This document shows, in pieces, positions 35,470 to 44,622 of a stretch of DNA of 64,000 bases. Made by a program: the position numbers and the translations under genes. A model generated the notes under the pieces. That model saw only the letters and a program-made list of their open reading frames with translations. It did no database searches and was not told the DNA's origin. Positions within the stretch are counted from its first letter, which is position 1. Each line of letters opens with the position of its first letter. Source of the stretch: Marinobacter gudaonensis (GTDB lineage: Bacteria > Pseudomonadota > Gammaproteobacteria > Pseudomonadales > Oleiphilaceae); the NCBI RefSeq assembly GCF_900115175.1, contig NZ_FOYV01000003.1:73553-137552 (forward strand), written 5' to 3'.

Positions 35470-38112
35470 ATGCGTACCAGCCAGCCACAAACCATCTACC
35501 TGAGCGACTACAAGGTACCCGCGTATCTGGTGGACACCGTTGATCTGCGATTCGAGCTGTTCGAGGACGGAGCCCGAGTACATAGCACGCTGGCCATCCG
35601 TCGTAATCCGGATTCGCAGGAGTCCGCCCCTCCGCTGGAACTGGACGGCGACAGTCTCGTCCTCGAATCGGTAGCCCTGGACGGTACCGCCCTGTCTGAA
35701 TCCGATTATGAGAATCGCGGCGAGCAGCTGGTCATCCGGTCGGTACCCGAGCGCTTCTCCCTGAGCGTGGTGACCTGGATCGAGCCCCAGAACAACACCC
35801 GGCTGGAAGGACTGTACAAATCCTCCGGCATGTTCTGCACTCAGTGTGAGGCCGAGGGATTCCGATGCATTACCTTCTTTCCGGATCGCCCCGATGTGAT
35901 GGCCCGCTTCCGTACCCGAATTGAAGCCGATCAAAAGGCCTACCCGGTGTTACTGTCTAACGGCAACGACGTGGACAGGGGCGAGCTGGACGATGGTCGC
36001 CACTTTATGACCTGGGAGGATCCTTTCCCCAAGCCCTGTTACCTCTTCGCGCTGGTGGCCGGTGACCTGGTGGAGAAACGCGACACGTTCACCACCTGCA
36101 GCGGCCGTGACATTGATCTGCGCATGTATGTGGAGCCCAGGAACGCCGAGAAATGTGACCACGCCATGGACTCCCTCAAGCGCTCCATGCGCTGGGATGA
36201 GGAGGTCTACGGTCGGGAATACGACCTGGATATCTTCATGATTGTGGCCGTGGACGATTTCAATATGGGCGCCATGGAGAACAAGGGGCTCAACATCTTC
36301 AACTCGTCGTGCGTGCTGGCCAGCCAGGAAACCGCCACCGATATGGCGTTCCAGCGTATTGAAGCCATTGTTGCCCACGAGTACTTCCACAACTGGTCCG
36401 GCAACCGGGTGACCTGCCGGGACTGGTTCCAGCTCAGTCTGAAGGAAGGGTTTACCGTATTCCGGGATTCCCAGTTTTCCGCAGACATGGGGTCGCCCAC
36501 GGTCAAGCGAATCGAGGATGTCACCCTGTTGCGAACCGCCCAGTTTGCCGAGGACGGTGGCCCCATGGCCCATCCGGTGCGGCCGGCCTCCTACATGGAA
36601 ATCTCCAACTTCTACACGCTGACCATCTACGAGAAGGGCGCCGAAGTGGTGCGCATGATCCACACCCTGCTGGGGCCGGAGCTGTTCCGCAAGGGCAGCG
36701 ACCTGTACTTCCAGCGCCATGATGGCCAAGCCGTAACCACCGATGACTTCGTGCGGGCCATGGAGGATGCCTCGGGCCGTGACCTGAGTCAGTTCCGTCT
36801 CTGGTATGAACAGGCGGGAACGCCGATGCTGACAGTGTCTGATGAATTCGACGAAGGCCAGGGCGTCTATCGGCTGACCATCGAGCAGACCATTCCCGAT
36901 ACCCCGGGGCAGACCAACAAGAAGCCCCAGCATATTCCCTTTGCCCTCGGGTTACTGGGCTCCGATGGGCAGCCGCTGCCACTGCGCCTGGCCAGCGATG
37001 AGGCGGAGGCGCCAACCGAACGAGTCCTTGAGCTGACCGAAGGCGTGCATACCTTCGAGTTCCACGACATCCCTTCAGAGCCCGTGCCCTCTCTGCTGCG
37101 GCATTTCTCGGCGCCGGTGAGGGTGCGTTATCCCTGGACCCGGGAGCAGCTGTTGTTCCTGATGAATCACGACCCGGACGGCTTCAATCGCTGGGATGCC
37201 GGCCAGCGTCTGGCGGTGGATGTCATTCAGCGGCTGATTGGCTCACCGGATGACGCGGCCATAGATCCGAGGCTGGTCGAGGCCTACCGCAAGCTGATTA
37301 CCGACACCGACCTGGATCAGGCCCTGGTGGCGAAAATGCTGCAGTTGCCGTCGGAGGCCTACCTGATCGAACTGGCAGAAAGTGCCGATGTGCCTGCCAT
37401 CCATCGTGCCAGGGAGCGTGTACTGGAGCATCTGGCCGAGGCGCTTCGGGATGACTTGGTTGCCTGTTACCAGCGCCAGCAAGAGACTGGCCCCTACGAG
37501 GTGACACCAGCGGCGATCGCCCGCAGGAGCCTGCGCAACACGGCCCTGGGCTGGCTGTTGATGATTAACGATGACGAAGGTCGGGCGCTGGCGGTTCGCC
37601 AGTTGAACGAGGCCGACAATATGACGGACCGGATGGGAGCGCTGCGGGCGCTGGTCAATTCCGATTACGAGGCCGACCGGCGGCAGGCGCTGGATGACTT
37701 CTACGACCGCTTCCGCGATGACCCCCAGGTGGTCGAGCAGTGGTTCTCGGTGCAGGCTGCCAGCGACCGCGCAGGTCAGTTGTCCGACATTGAGCAGTTG
37801 CTGGCGCATCCGGCGTTCGACTGGAAGAATCCCAACAAGATCCGGTCGGTGATCGGGTCCTTTGCCGGCCAGAACCTGGCGGCTTTCCATAATCCCGACG
37901 GTTCGGGGTATCGGTTCCTGGCAGACCAGGTTTGCCGCCTGGACGACAGCAATCCCCAGATTGCGGCCCGTCTGGTAACGCCGCTGACCCGCTGGCGGAA
38001 GTTTGCGCCGGCTTACAGCAGCCAGATGCAATCGGCGCTCGAGCGTATCCGCGACAAGGACGGCCTGTCACGGGATGTCTATGAGGTTGTGCACAAGAGC
38101 CTGGCTGGGTAA
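35470..38112 (+). CDS. pepN: Aminopeptidase N (M1 family)
   Basis: 880 residues from ATG at 35470 with AGGAGA upstream; an earlier in-frame start at 35407 adds an unconserved lead. The exopeptidase motif GAMEN lies at 267-271. The zinc site HEYFH is at 303-307 with the third ligand Glu near 326 in LKEGFTVFRD. The active-site Tyr is in FYTLTIYEKGAEVVRM. The C-terminal helical domain is complete and matches E. coli PepN-type enzymes in length. It removes N-terminal residues from peptides in the cytoplasm. No signal peptide is present. Confidence 0.97.
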   Translation: MRTSQPQTIYLSDYKVPAYLVDTVDLRFELFEDGARVHSTLAIRRNPDSQESAPPLELDGDSLVLESVALDGTALSESDYENRGEQLVIRSVPERFSLSVVTWIEPQNNTRLEGLYKSSGMFCTQCEAEGFRCITFFPDRPDVMARFRTRIEADQKAYPVLLSNGNDVDRGELDDGRHFMTWEDPFPKPCYLFALVAGDLVEKRDTFTTCSGRDIDLRMYVEPRNAEKCDHAMDSLKRSMRWDEEVYGREYDLDIFMIVAVDDFNMGAMENKGLNIFNSSCVLASQETATDMAFQRIEAIVAHEYFHNWSGNRVTCRDWFQLSLKEGFTVFRDSQFSADMGSPTVKRIEDVTLLRTAQFAEDGGPMAHPVRPASYMEISNFYTLTIYEKGAEVVRMIHTLLGPELFRKGSDLYFQRHDGQAVTTDDFVRAMEDASGRDLSQFRLWYEQAGTPMLTVSDEFDEGQGVYRLTIEQTIPDTPGQTNKKPQHIPFALGLLGSDGQPLPLRLASDEAEAPTERVLELTEGVHTFEFHDIPSEPVPSLLRHFSAPVRVRYPWTREQLLFLMNHDPDGFNRWDAGQRLAVDVIQRLIGSPDDAAIDPRLVEAYRKLITDTDLDQALVAKMLQLPSEAYLIELAESADVPAIHRARERVLEHLAEALRDDLVACYQRQQETGPYEVTPAAIARRSLRNTALGWLLMINDDEGRALAVRQLNEADNMTDRMGALRALVNSDYEADRRQALDDFYDRFRDDPQVVEQWFSVQAASDRAGQLSDIEQLLAHPAFDWKNPNKIRSVIGSFAGQNLAAFHNPDGSGYRFLADQVCRLDDSNPQIAARLVTPLTRWRKFAPAYSSQMQSALERIRDKDGLSRDVYEVVHKSLAG

Positions 38113-38246
38113 GGCCAGATACAAAATCGCACTTTCGGTCGATAGACTTTAGTGGCAGATCGGCTAATCTGGGTGAAAGTCGGTAGTTCCATAAGACGAT
38201 AATAAGAGCCTCTTCAGAGGCTTCCAGACGCACTTAAGGTTCCAAA

Positions 38247-39635
38247 ATGACATACAACAAAAACGTGATTCTCGGCGGCCTTCTGGCGCTTTCCGTGGCA
38301 TCGTCGTCGGCATTGGCGGCGGTGTCTGCCAGTGAGGCGGCACGCCTGGGGAACGAGTTGACTCCCTTTGGCTCACCCAAGGCCGGCAATGAGGCCGGTA
38401 CCATCCCGCCCTGGACCGGCGGCCTTACTGACCCCCCTCCTGGCTATGAGGGCAGCGGTCAGCACCACATCAATCCGTTCCCGGACGATGAGGTTCTGTT
38501 CACCATCACCCCGGCCAATATGGACCAGTACGAGGAGTACCTCACGGACGGCGTGAAGGCATTGCTGGAGACGTATCCGACCACCTTTGAAGTGCCGGTT
38601 TACCGCTCCCGTCGGACCCATGCCGTACCCGATTGGGTGGCTGAAAACACCAAGGAAAACGCGGTCAGCGCCGAAATCGTGGGTGAGGGCGAAGGTCTTG
38701 ATGGTGCTTTCGGGGGCTATCCGTTCCCGATTTTGCACGGCACCAATGAGGAAAAGGCCTGGCAGGCAATCTGGAACCACCTGACCCGGTGGCGTGGTGT
38801 TTCCGTGACCCGTCGTTCCAGCGAAGTTGCCGTGCAGACCAACGGCGAGTATGGCCTGGTAACTTCACAGCAGGAAGCCTTCTTCAACTTCTACAACCCC
38901 GAGGGCAGCGAGGAGACACTGGATAACGTCATCTTCTATTACCTGTCCTTTACCCAGTCACCGCCCCGTCTGGCCGGTGGCGCGATTCTGATTCACGAAA
39001 CCCTGAACCAGATCATCAACCCGCGTAATGGCTGGGGTTACAACGCCGGGCAACGGCGCGTGCGTCGGGCCCCGAACCTCGGCTATGATTCGCCCATCGC
39101 GGCGGCTGATAACCTGCGTACCGCAGACGACACTGATATCTTCAACGGTGCCCTGGACCGTTATAACTGGACCTACGAGGGTAAGCGGGAAATCTACATT
39201 CCCTATAACAACTACCGCATCGGTGAGAAAGGGCTGCCCTATGAGGAGATCCTCGGGATTACCCACATCAACCCGGATCTGACCCGCTGGGAGCTGCATC
39301 GGGTGCATGTGGTGGAAGCAACACTCAAGGAAGGTGAGCGGCACATCTACGGCAAGCGTCGGTTCTACATCGACGAGGACAGCTGGAATACCGTGCTGTT
39401 GGACCAGTACGACGGTCGGGGCGAGCTCTGGCGTGTGACCATGGGCCTGCCAAAGAATTATTACGAACTCCCGGGCGTGTGGACGGTTCTGGATGTCTAT
39501 CATGATCTCCAGGCCCGCCGGTATCACGTGCTTGGCCTGGATACCGAAGAGCCGAACACCCGGGTATTCACCAACGAGGTTCCGAACCGGCGCTACTTCT
39601 CGCCGGCGTCCCTGCGCCGCCGGAGTGTCCGATAA
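38247..39635 (+). CDS. DUF1329 outer-membrane-associated protein
   Basis: 462 residues with a signal peptide ending near VSASEA (MTYNKNVILGGLLALSVASS). The mature part matches DUF1329, a lipoprotein-carrier-like (LolA/LolB-like) beta fold: PFGSPKAGNEAGTIPPWTGG near the start and ETLDNVIFYYLSFTQSPPRLAG, RRVRRAPNLGYDSP and FYIDEDSWNTVLLDQYDGRG later. It is probably periplasmic and works with the RND-type transporter two genes downstream. In many bacteria DUF1329 genes sit next to DUF1302, YCF48-like and RND genes; here the DUF1302 partner is missing. Confidence 0.9.
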   Translation: MTYNKNVILGGLLALSVASSSALAAVSASEAARLGNELTPFGSPKAGNEAGTIPPWTGGLTDPPPGYEGSGQHHINPFPDDEVLFTITPANMDQYEEYLTDGVKALLETYPTTFEVPVYRSRRTHAVPDWVAENTKENAVSAEIVGEGEGLDGAFGGYPFPILHGTNEEKAWQAIWNHLTRWRGVSVTRRSSEVAVQTNGEYGLVTSQQEAFFNFYNPEGSEETLDNVIFYYLSFTQSPPRLAGGAILIHETLNQIINPRNGWGYNAGQRRVRRAPNLGYDSPIAAADNLRTADDTDIFNGALDRYNWTYEGKREIYIPYNNYRIGEKGLPYEEILGITHINPDLTRWELHRVHVVEATLKEGERHIYGKRRFYIDEDSWNTVLLDQYDGRGELWRVTMGLPKNYYELPGVWTVLDVYHDLQARRYHVLGLDTEEPNTRVFTNEVPNRRYFSPASLRRRSVR

Positions 39636-39684
39636 GGCCCCGGTGACGGAGGACGTGCCCCCGCCCCAGGGAAGTGGCGACCCG

Positions 39685-39716
39685 ACATACCGGCAGCCGT
39701 GAGGCTGTCGGTATGT
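39685..39716. repeat. Long hairpin between DUF1329 and YCF48-like genes
   Basis: A 14-bp stem (39685-39698 with 39703-39716; one G-U pair) closes on a GTGA tetraloop. Only TTT follows. It may stabilise the upstream mRNA or partly terminate transcription inside the operon. Confidence 0.6.
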
Positions 39717-39780
39717 TTACAGTTATACCCGGCAATGCCGGGCAGAGACACAGTTCAACACAACACAATAGGCAATCTGA

Positions 39781-40929
39781 ATGGCTAAAAGGTTGATGTG
39801 CAAGACTCTGGGAGCGGCCTGTCTTGGACTTTCCATGGCATGGTCTGCGCCGGCAGCGTTTGCGCTTGCAGATATCATCGAAACCCCGGCCCGGCTGACC
39901 GATCTGGCCCCGGAAAATCTCCTGACGGACGTGACCCGCGCAGGCGAGCGTATTGTGGCTGTGGGAGAGCGTGGCCACATCATCTATTCCGACGATGAGG
40001 GCAAAACCTGGTCCCAGGGCGAGGTTCCCGTTTCAGTGACCCTGACCGGTATCGATTTCGGCTCGGATACTCATGGCTGGGCGGTGGGCCACAGTGGGGT
40101 TGTTCTTAAAACAACCGACGCCGGTGCCACCTGGGAGCTGCAGTTGGACGGTACCCGTGCCCTGGAGCTGGCCATCGAGAGCCGTGAAGAGCAGATTGCC
40201 GCCATGGAAGAGCGGATCGAGGAGGCTCCAGAAGAGCAAAAGAGCGACCTCGAGTGGGCGCTGGATGATCTGTTTTTTGCCCTCGAGAACCTGCAGGCGG
40301 ACCTGGAGATTGGTCCCGTGAACCCGTTGCTGGATGTGTGGTTTGAGAATGAGCAGCGGGGCTTTGTGGTTGGTGCCTATGGTATGTTCCTGCGTACCGT
40401 GGATGGCGGTGAAACGTGGAGTGACTGGGCCCCGAGAATTGATAATCGCCAGAACTTCCACCTCAACGGCATCACCCGGATCACCGGTGGCGCCATCGTT
40501 CTGGTGGGTGAGGCCGGTCAGATCCACGTATCGGTAGACGGCGGCGAGACCTTCGAGCGCCGCGAGTCCCCCTATGACGGCTCCCTGTTCGGTGTTATCG
40601 GAACTGGCCAGGTGAACGAAATCCTGGCATTCGGCCTGCGGGGGAACATGCTGTTCTCCACCGACCTGGGCAAGTCCTGGCGCATGGTTCCGAACTCGGC
40701 CGGTGCCACCCTCAACGACGGCGTGGTTGCGGATGACGGACGGATTACGCTGGTTGGTAACGGTGGTGCAGTTCTGCTGAGTACCAATGGCGCGGAAACC
40801 TTTCGGGAATCTTTCCGTAGTGATCGCGAGGGTGTGATGAGTGTGGTGCCCATTTCCGGAACCGATCTGCTGATTGTCGGTGAAGGTGGCGCCAAGATCA
40901 CGGACGCCCGCGGAAAGAACCTTCAATAA
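39781..40929 (+). CDS. YCF48/BNR-like beta-propeller protein
   Basis: 382 residues with a signal peptide (MAKRLMCKTLGAACLGLSMA, cleaved near AFALAD). The mature protein has repeated BNR/Asp-box-like blades of the YCF48 type: IYSDDEGKTWSQ, LKTTDAGATWEL, LRTVDGGETWSD, HVSVDGGETFER and LFSTDLGKSWRM. A charged helical insertion of about 45 residues (ESREEQIAAMEERIEEAPEE) interrupts the propeller between the second and third blades near residues 125-175. It is probably a periplasmic accessory of the RND transporter encoded next, 46 bp downstream. The photosystem role of plant and cyanobacterial YCF48 is not implied. Confidence 0.88.
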   Translation: MAKRLMCKTLGAACLGLSMAWSAPAAFALADIIETPARLTDLAPENLLTDVTRAGERIVAVGERGHIIYSDDEGKTWSQGEVPVSVTLTGIDFGSDTHGWAVGHSGVVLKTTDAGATWELQLDGTRALELAIESREEQIAAMEERIEEAPEEQKSDLEWALDDLFFALENLQADLEIGPVNPLLDVWFENEQRGFVVGAYGMFLRTVDGGETWSDWAPRIDNRQNFHLNGITRITGGAIVLVGEAGQIHVSVDGGETFERRESPYDGSLFGVIGTGQVNEILAFGLRGNMLFSTDLGKSWRMVPNSAGATLNDGVVADDGRITLVGNGGAVLLSTNGAETFRESFRSDREGVMSVVPISGTDLLIVGEGGAKITDARGKNLQ

Positions 40930-40975
40930 CGCCCTGATGTGGCAATAACCGAACGAACAATAGAGGGGCTTTTGA

Positions 40976-43360
40976 ATGTCCAACCCGAATCATGACAGGG
41001 GTGAGCACTACCTGACCACTCCCAAGGCGGAACCTTTCCTCGAGCGACTGCTGTTCAATAACCGGGCAGCCATCCTGGCGATTCTCGCGTTGCTGACCGT
41101 CTTCCTCGGCTATAACGCCGCCAAGATCCAGCCCGATGCCAGCTTCGAGCGCATGATTCCGCTTGAGCATCCGTACATCGTGAACATGCTGGAGCACCGG
41201 GAAGATCTGGAGAACCTCGGTAACTTCGTGCGTATCGCCGTTGCTGTGGAAGAAGGCGATATTTTCACTCAGGAGTACATGGAAACCCTGAAGCAGATCA
41301 CCGATGAGGTGTTCTACCTGAACGGCGTGGACCGTTCCGGTCTGAAATCGCTGTGGACCTCCAACGTCCGCTGGGTAGAGGTGACCGAGCAGGGGTTCCA
41401 GGGCGGTACGGTTATCCCCGATGGCTATGACGGCTCCCGCGACAGTCTGGAGCAGCTGCGCCAGAACGTGCTGCGCTCCAACGAAGTGGGGCGTCTGGTC
41501 TCGGACAACTTCCAGTCCACCATCGTCTATGCCCCGCTTTACGAGAAGAACCCCGAAACCGGGGAGGCACTGGACTACGCGGAATTCTCCCGTCAGCTTG
41601 AAGAAAAGATTCGCGACAAGTACGAAGAGCAGAACCCCAACATCCAGATCCACATCGTTGGCTTCGCCAAGAAAGTGGGCGATCTGATTGAGGGCATCGG
41701 CTCCATTGCCTGGTTCGCCGGAATCACCATTGTGCTGACCACGCTTCTGCTGTTCTGGTACTCGCGTTCCATCACCGGCACGCTGGTACCGGTCTTCACG
41801 TCGATCATCGCGGTGTTCTGGCAGCTGGGCGCCCTGCGTCTGCTTGGCTACGGGCTCGACCCCTATTCCGTACTGGTGCCGTTCCTGGTGTTTGCTATTG
41901 GTATCAGTCACGGTGTACAGATCGTCAACGCCATGGCGGTTGAGGCGGCCAAAGGCTTTGATTCGGTGACGGCCGCACGGCTTGCCTTCAGGGCTCTGTA
42001 CATCCCGGGCATGCTGGCATTGATATCCGATGCCTTCGGCTTCCTGACCCTGTTCTTCATCGAGATCGACGTCATTCGCGATCTGGCGATTGCCGCGGGT
42101 ATCGGTGTTGCGTTCGTCATCATTACCAACCTGGTGCTGCACGTTCTGATCATGTCCTACCTCGGCATTTCCAAGGGCGGCGTGCGTCATGTGCAGAACC
42201 ATGGCGAGAAGCAGGATCGAAAGTGGCGCGTCATGTCTTACTTCTCGCACCCCGGCGTGGCTCCGATTTCCCTGCTCATCGCGGTAATCGGTCTGGGTCT
42301 GGGGCTCTATTACAAGCAAGACCTCAAGATTGGTGATCTTGACCAGGGTGCTCCGGAGTTGCGGAAGGATTCCCGTTACAACAAGGACAACGCCTTCATC
42401 ATCAACAACTACTCGACGAGCGCTGATGTTCTGGTGGTGATGGTCAAGACACCGGAAGAGCAGTGCACCCAGTACAATGTGCTGAGGGCCATGGACAAGC
42501 TGCAGTGGGAGCTGCAGAACACGCCGGGTGTCCAGTCGTCCGCTTCTCTGGCCGATGTCTCCAAGATTGTGACCAAGGCTCTGAACGAGGGTAACTGGAA
42601 GTGGTATGAGATCTCCCGTAACCAGACCATCATCAATGCCTCCATCCGCGAGGCCCCGGCCGGGCTGATCAACACCGACTGCAGCCTGACCCCGGTGCTG
42701 GTGTTCCTGGAAGATCACAAGGCAGAAACCTTGCAGACCGTGGTTGAGCGTGTCGAGGCGTTTGCCGAAGAAAACAGCAACGAAGAACACCGGTTCCTGC
42801 TGGCAGCGGGTAACGCCGGCGTTGAAGCGGCCACCAACGAGGTGATTTCCTCGGCCAAGGACAAGATGCTGATCCTGGTCTACGGCGTGGTGAGTTTGTT
42901 GTGCCTGGTCACTTTCCGTTCTGTCCGTGCGGTGCTGTGCATCGTGATTCCGCTGGGACTCACCTCGATACTGTGTGAGGCGATCATGGCGGTCTCCGGT
43001 ATCGGCATCAAGGTGGCCACGCTGCCGGTGATTGCGCTGGGTGTCGGTATTGGTGTCGACTACGGCATCTATATCTACAGCAAGCTCGAGAAGTACCTGC
43101 TGGAGGGCAAGACCCTGCAGGAGGCCTACTACGAGACCCTGCGTTCTACCGGTAAGGCGGTTATGTTCACCGGCGTAACACTGGGTCTTGGTGTGGTGAC
43201 CTGGATCTTCTCGCCCATCAAATTCCAGGCAGACATGGGACTGTTGCTGTTCTTCATGTTCATCTGGAACATGGTCGGTGCTATCTGGCTGTTGCCGGCC
43301 CTGGCCCGCTTCCTGCTGCGACCGGATCGCATGGTTGCAAAGGCCCGAGCGGCCAAATAG
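40976..43360 (+). CDS. RND-family (MMPL/HAE3-like) transporter
   Basis: 794 residues. About twelve membrane segments occur in two halves, each of six with a large periplasmic loop after the first (first segment AILAILALLTVFLGYNAAKI). Typical RND features include the sterol-sensing-like VLVPFLVFAIGISHGVQIVN and VIALGVGIGVDYGIYIYSKLEKYL, holding conserved Gly, Asp and Tyr residues. This HAE3/MMPL group moves hydrophobic molecules such as lipids or hopanoid-like compounds. The gene ends the DUF1329-YCF48-RND group and is followed by a strong terminator. Confidence 0.92.
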   Translation: MSNPNHDRGEHYLTTPKAEPFLERLLFNNRAAILAILALLTVFLGYNAAKIQPDASFERMIPLEHPYIVNMLEHREDLENLGNFVRIAVAVEEGDIFTQEYMETLKQITDEVFYLNGVDRSGLKSLWTSNVRWVEVTEQGFQGGTVIPDGYDGSRDSLEQLRQNVLRSNEVGRLVSDNFQSTIVYAPLYEKNPETGEALDYAEFSRQLEEKIRDKYEEQNPNIQIHIVGFAKKVGDLIEGIGSIAWFAGITIVLTTLLLFWYSRSITGTLVPVFTSIIAVFWQLGALRLLGYGLDPYSVLVPFLVFAIGISHGVQIVNAMAVEAAKGFDSVTAARLAFRALYIPGMLALISDAFGFLTLFFIEIDVIRDLAIAAGIGVAFVIITNLVLHVLIMSYLGISKGGVRHVQNHGEKQDRKWRVMSYFSHPGVAPISLLIAVIGLGLGLYYKQDLKIGDLDQGAPELRKDSRYNKDNAFIINNYSTSADVLVVMVKTPEEQCTQYNVLRAMDKLQWELQNTPGVQSSASLADVSKIVTKALNEGNWKWYEISRNQTIINASIREAPAGLINTDCSLTPVLVFLEDHKAETLQTVVERVEAFAEENSNEEHRFLLAAGNAGVEAATNEVISSAKDKMLILVYGVVSLLCLVTFRSVRAVLCIVIPLGLTSILCEAIMAVSGIGIKVATLPVIALGVGIGVDYGIYIYSKLEKYLLEGKTLQEAYYETLRSTGKAVMFTGVTLGLGVVTWIFSPIKFQADMGLLLFFMFIWNMVGAIWLLPALARFLLRPDRMVAKARAAK

Positions 43361-43390
43361 ATCGTCAGTCTCCACGGGAGACGAGGAGCA

Positions 43391-43416
43391 AAAAAGCCCG
43401 CATTGCGGGCTTTTTT
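43391..43416 (+). terminator. Terminator after the RND operon
   Basis: GCCCGC (43396-43401) pairs with GCGGGC (43405-43410) around ATT, with five A residues before and six T residues after. Confidence 0.92.
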
Positions 43417-43556
43417 GTTGTCCCGTCAACCGGTTAGCCAGCTAATCCAACCTTTATTTATGGTGTGAAGTGGTCTATGTTTTCAGACGACGATGAAGTC
43501 TGTCCGTAGGAACGTGCGGGCGATTGCCAATAACACACAGAAAAGGAAGAACTCAC

Positions 43557-44540
43557 ATGACACTGAAACTTAAAGCCTCCGCACTCGCTGTCGCTGCAGC
43601 CGTCAGTCTCGGTGCTGCCTCCACGTCCGTTTCAGCCCAGGAACAGCGCTTCGTGACCATCGGCACGGGCGGGGTTACCGGCGTTTACTATCCGGCCGGT
43701 GGGGCAATCTGTCGTCTGGTGAACATGGATCGTAAGGAGCATGGTATCCGCTGCTCGGTGGAAAGCACCGGCGGCTCTGTCTACAACCTGAACGCCATTC
43801 GCCAGGGCGAGCTGGACCTGGCGGTTGCCCAGTCTGACTGGCAGTACCATGCCTATAACGGCACCAGCCAGTTCAAGGACGACGGCGCCAACAAGGAACT
43901 GCGTGCGGTATTTTCCCTGCATCCTGAGCCGTTCACCGTGGTCGCCAGCAAAGGGTCCGGTATCAAGACCTTCAAGGACCTGGAGGGCAAGCGGGTATCG
44001 GTGGGTAACCCCGGCTCCGGTCAGCGTGCAACAGCAGAAGTCCTTATGGAAGAAATGGGTTGGGGCATGGACAAGTTCGCCCTGGCGGCCGAGATCAAGG
44101 CCGCGGAACAGTCCCAGGCTCTCTGTGATGGCAACATCGATGCCTTCTTCTACACCGTCGGCCACCCCTCCGGTGCGATCAAGGAAGCCACCACATCATG
44201 CGACAGCGTGATCGTGAGCGTGGATAACGAGGCTACGGAAACCCTGATCGAAGAGAACCCGTACTACCGCAAGGCGGTGATCCCGGGTGGCATGTACCGT
44301 GGCACCGATGAAGACGTGACCACGTTCGGTGTGGCCGCTACCTTCGTCTCCTCCACCGATGTACCGGAAGATGTAGTCTATGCTGTCGTCAAAGCGGTAT
44401 TCGAGAACTTTGACAGCTTCAAGCGACTGCATCCTGCGTTCGCTAACCTGAACAAGGAAGAGATGGTTTCTGATGCCCTGAGTGCGCCGCTGCATCCGGG
44501 CGCTGCCAAGTACTACAAGGAAGCTGGCCTGATCGACTGA
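43557..44540 (+). CDS. TAXI-family TRAP transporter solute-binding protein
   Basis: 327 residues from ATG at 43557 (AAGGAAG upstream). A signal peptide of about 26 residues ([20 protein letters not shown], cleaved near VSAQEQ) leads to the TAXI signature [20 protein letters not shown]. The conserved [20 protein letters not shown] and [20 protein letters not shown] follow. TAXI proteins bind the substrate (glutamate, dicarboxylates or others) in the periplasm and deliver it to the fused TRAP permease, here the next gene. The intergenic stretch carries a hairpin that may lower expression of the permease. A CAGAC-N9-GTCTG inverted repeat at 43484-43502 could be an operator. Confidence 0.94.
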   Translation: MTLKLKASALAVAAAVSLGAASTSVSAQEQRFVTIGTGGVTGVYYPAGGAICRLVNMDRKEHGIRCSVESTGGSVYNLNAIRQGELDLAVAQSDWQYHAYNGTSQFKDDGANKELRAVFSLHPEPFTVVASKGSGIKTFKDLEGKRVSVGNPGSGQRATAEVLMEEMGWGMDKFALAAEIKAAEQSQALCDGNIDAFFYTVGHPSGAIKEATTSCDSVIVSVDNEATETLIEENPYYRKAVIPGGMYRGTDEDVTTFGVAATFVSSTDVPEDVVYAVVKAVFENFDSFKRLHPAFANLNKEEMVSDALSAPLHPGAAKYYKEAGLID

Positions 44541-44557
44541 TCGGTCGTTAATCCGGA

Positions 44558-44584
44558 CCGGCGGGCGTTTGCCCGCCGGGTTTC
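44558..44584 (+). terminator. Attenuator-like hairpin between TAXI protein and permease
   Basis: CCGGCGGGC (44558-44566) pairs with GCCCGCCGG (44571-44579) around GTTT, followed by GTTTCCTT. The weak T-run suggests partial termination, which would give more binding protein than permease, a common arrangement. Confidence 0.65.
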
Positions 44585-44622
44585 CTTCCAGAGATTAACC
44601 TTTCACGCTACAGGAATTACTT

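Noticed and set aside
40898..43429. Long minus-strand open frame (843 codons) opposite the RND transporter
   Set aside because: It is a high-GC shadow of a clear membrane transporter, is rich in His, Gln and Arg as such shadows are, and has no domain.
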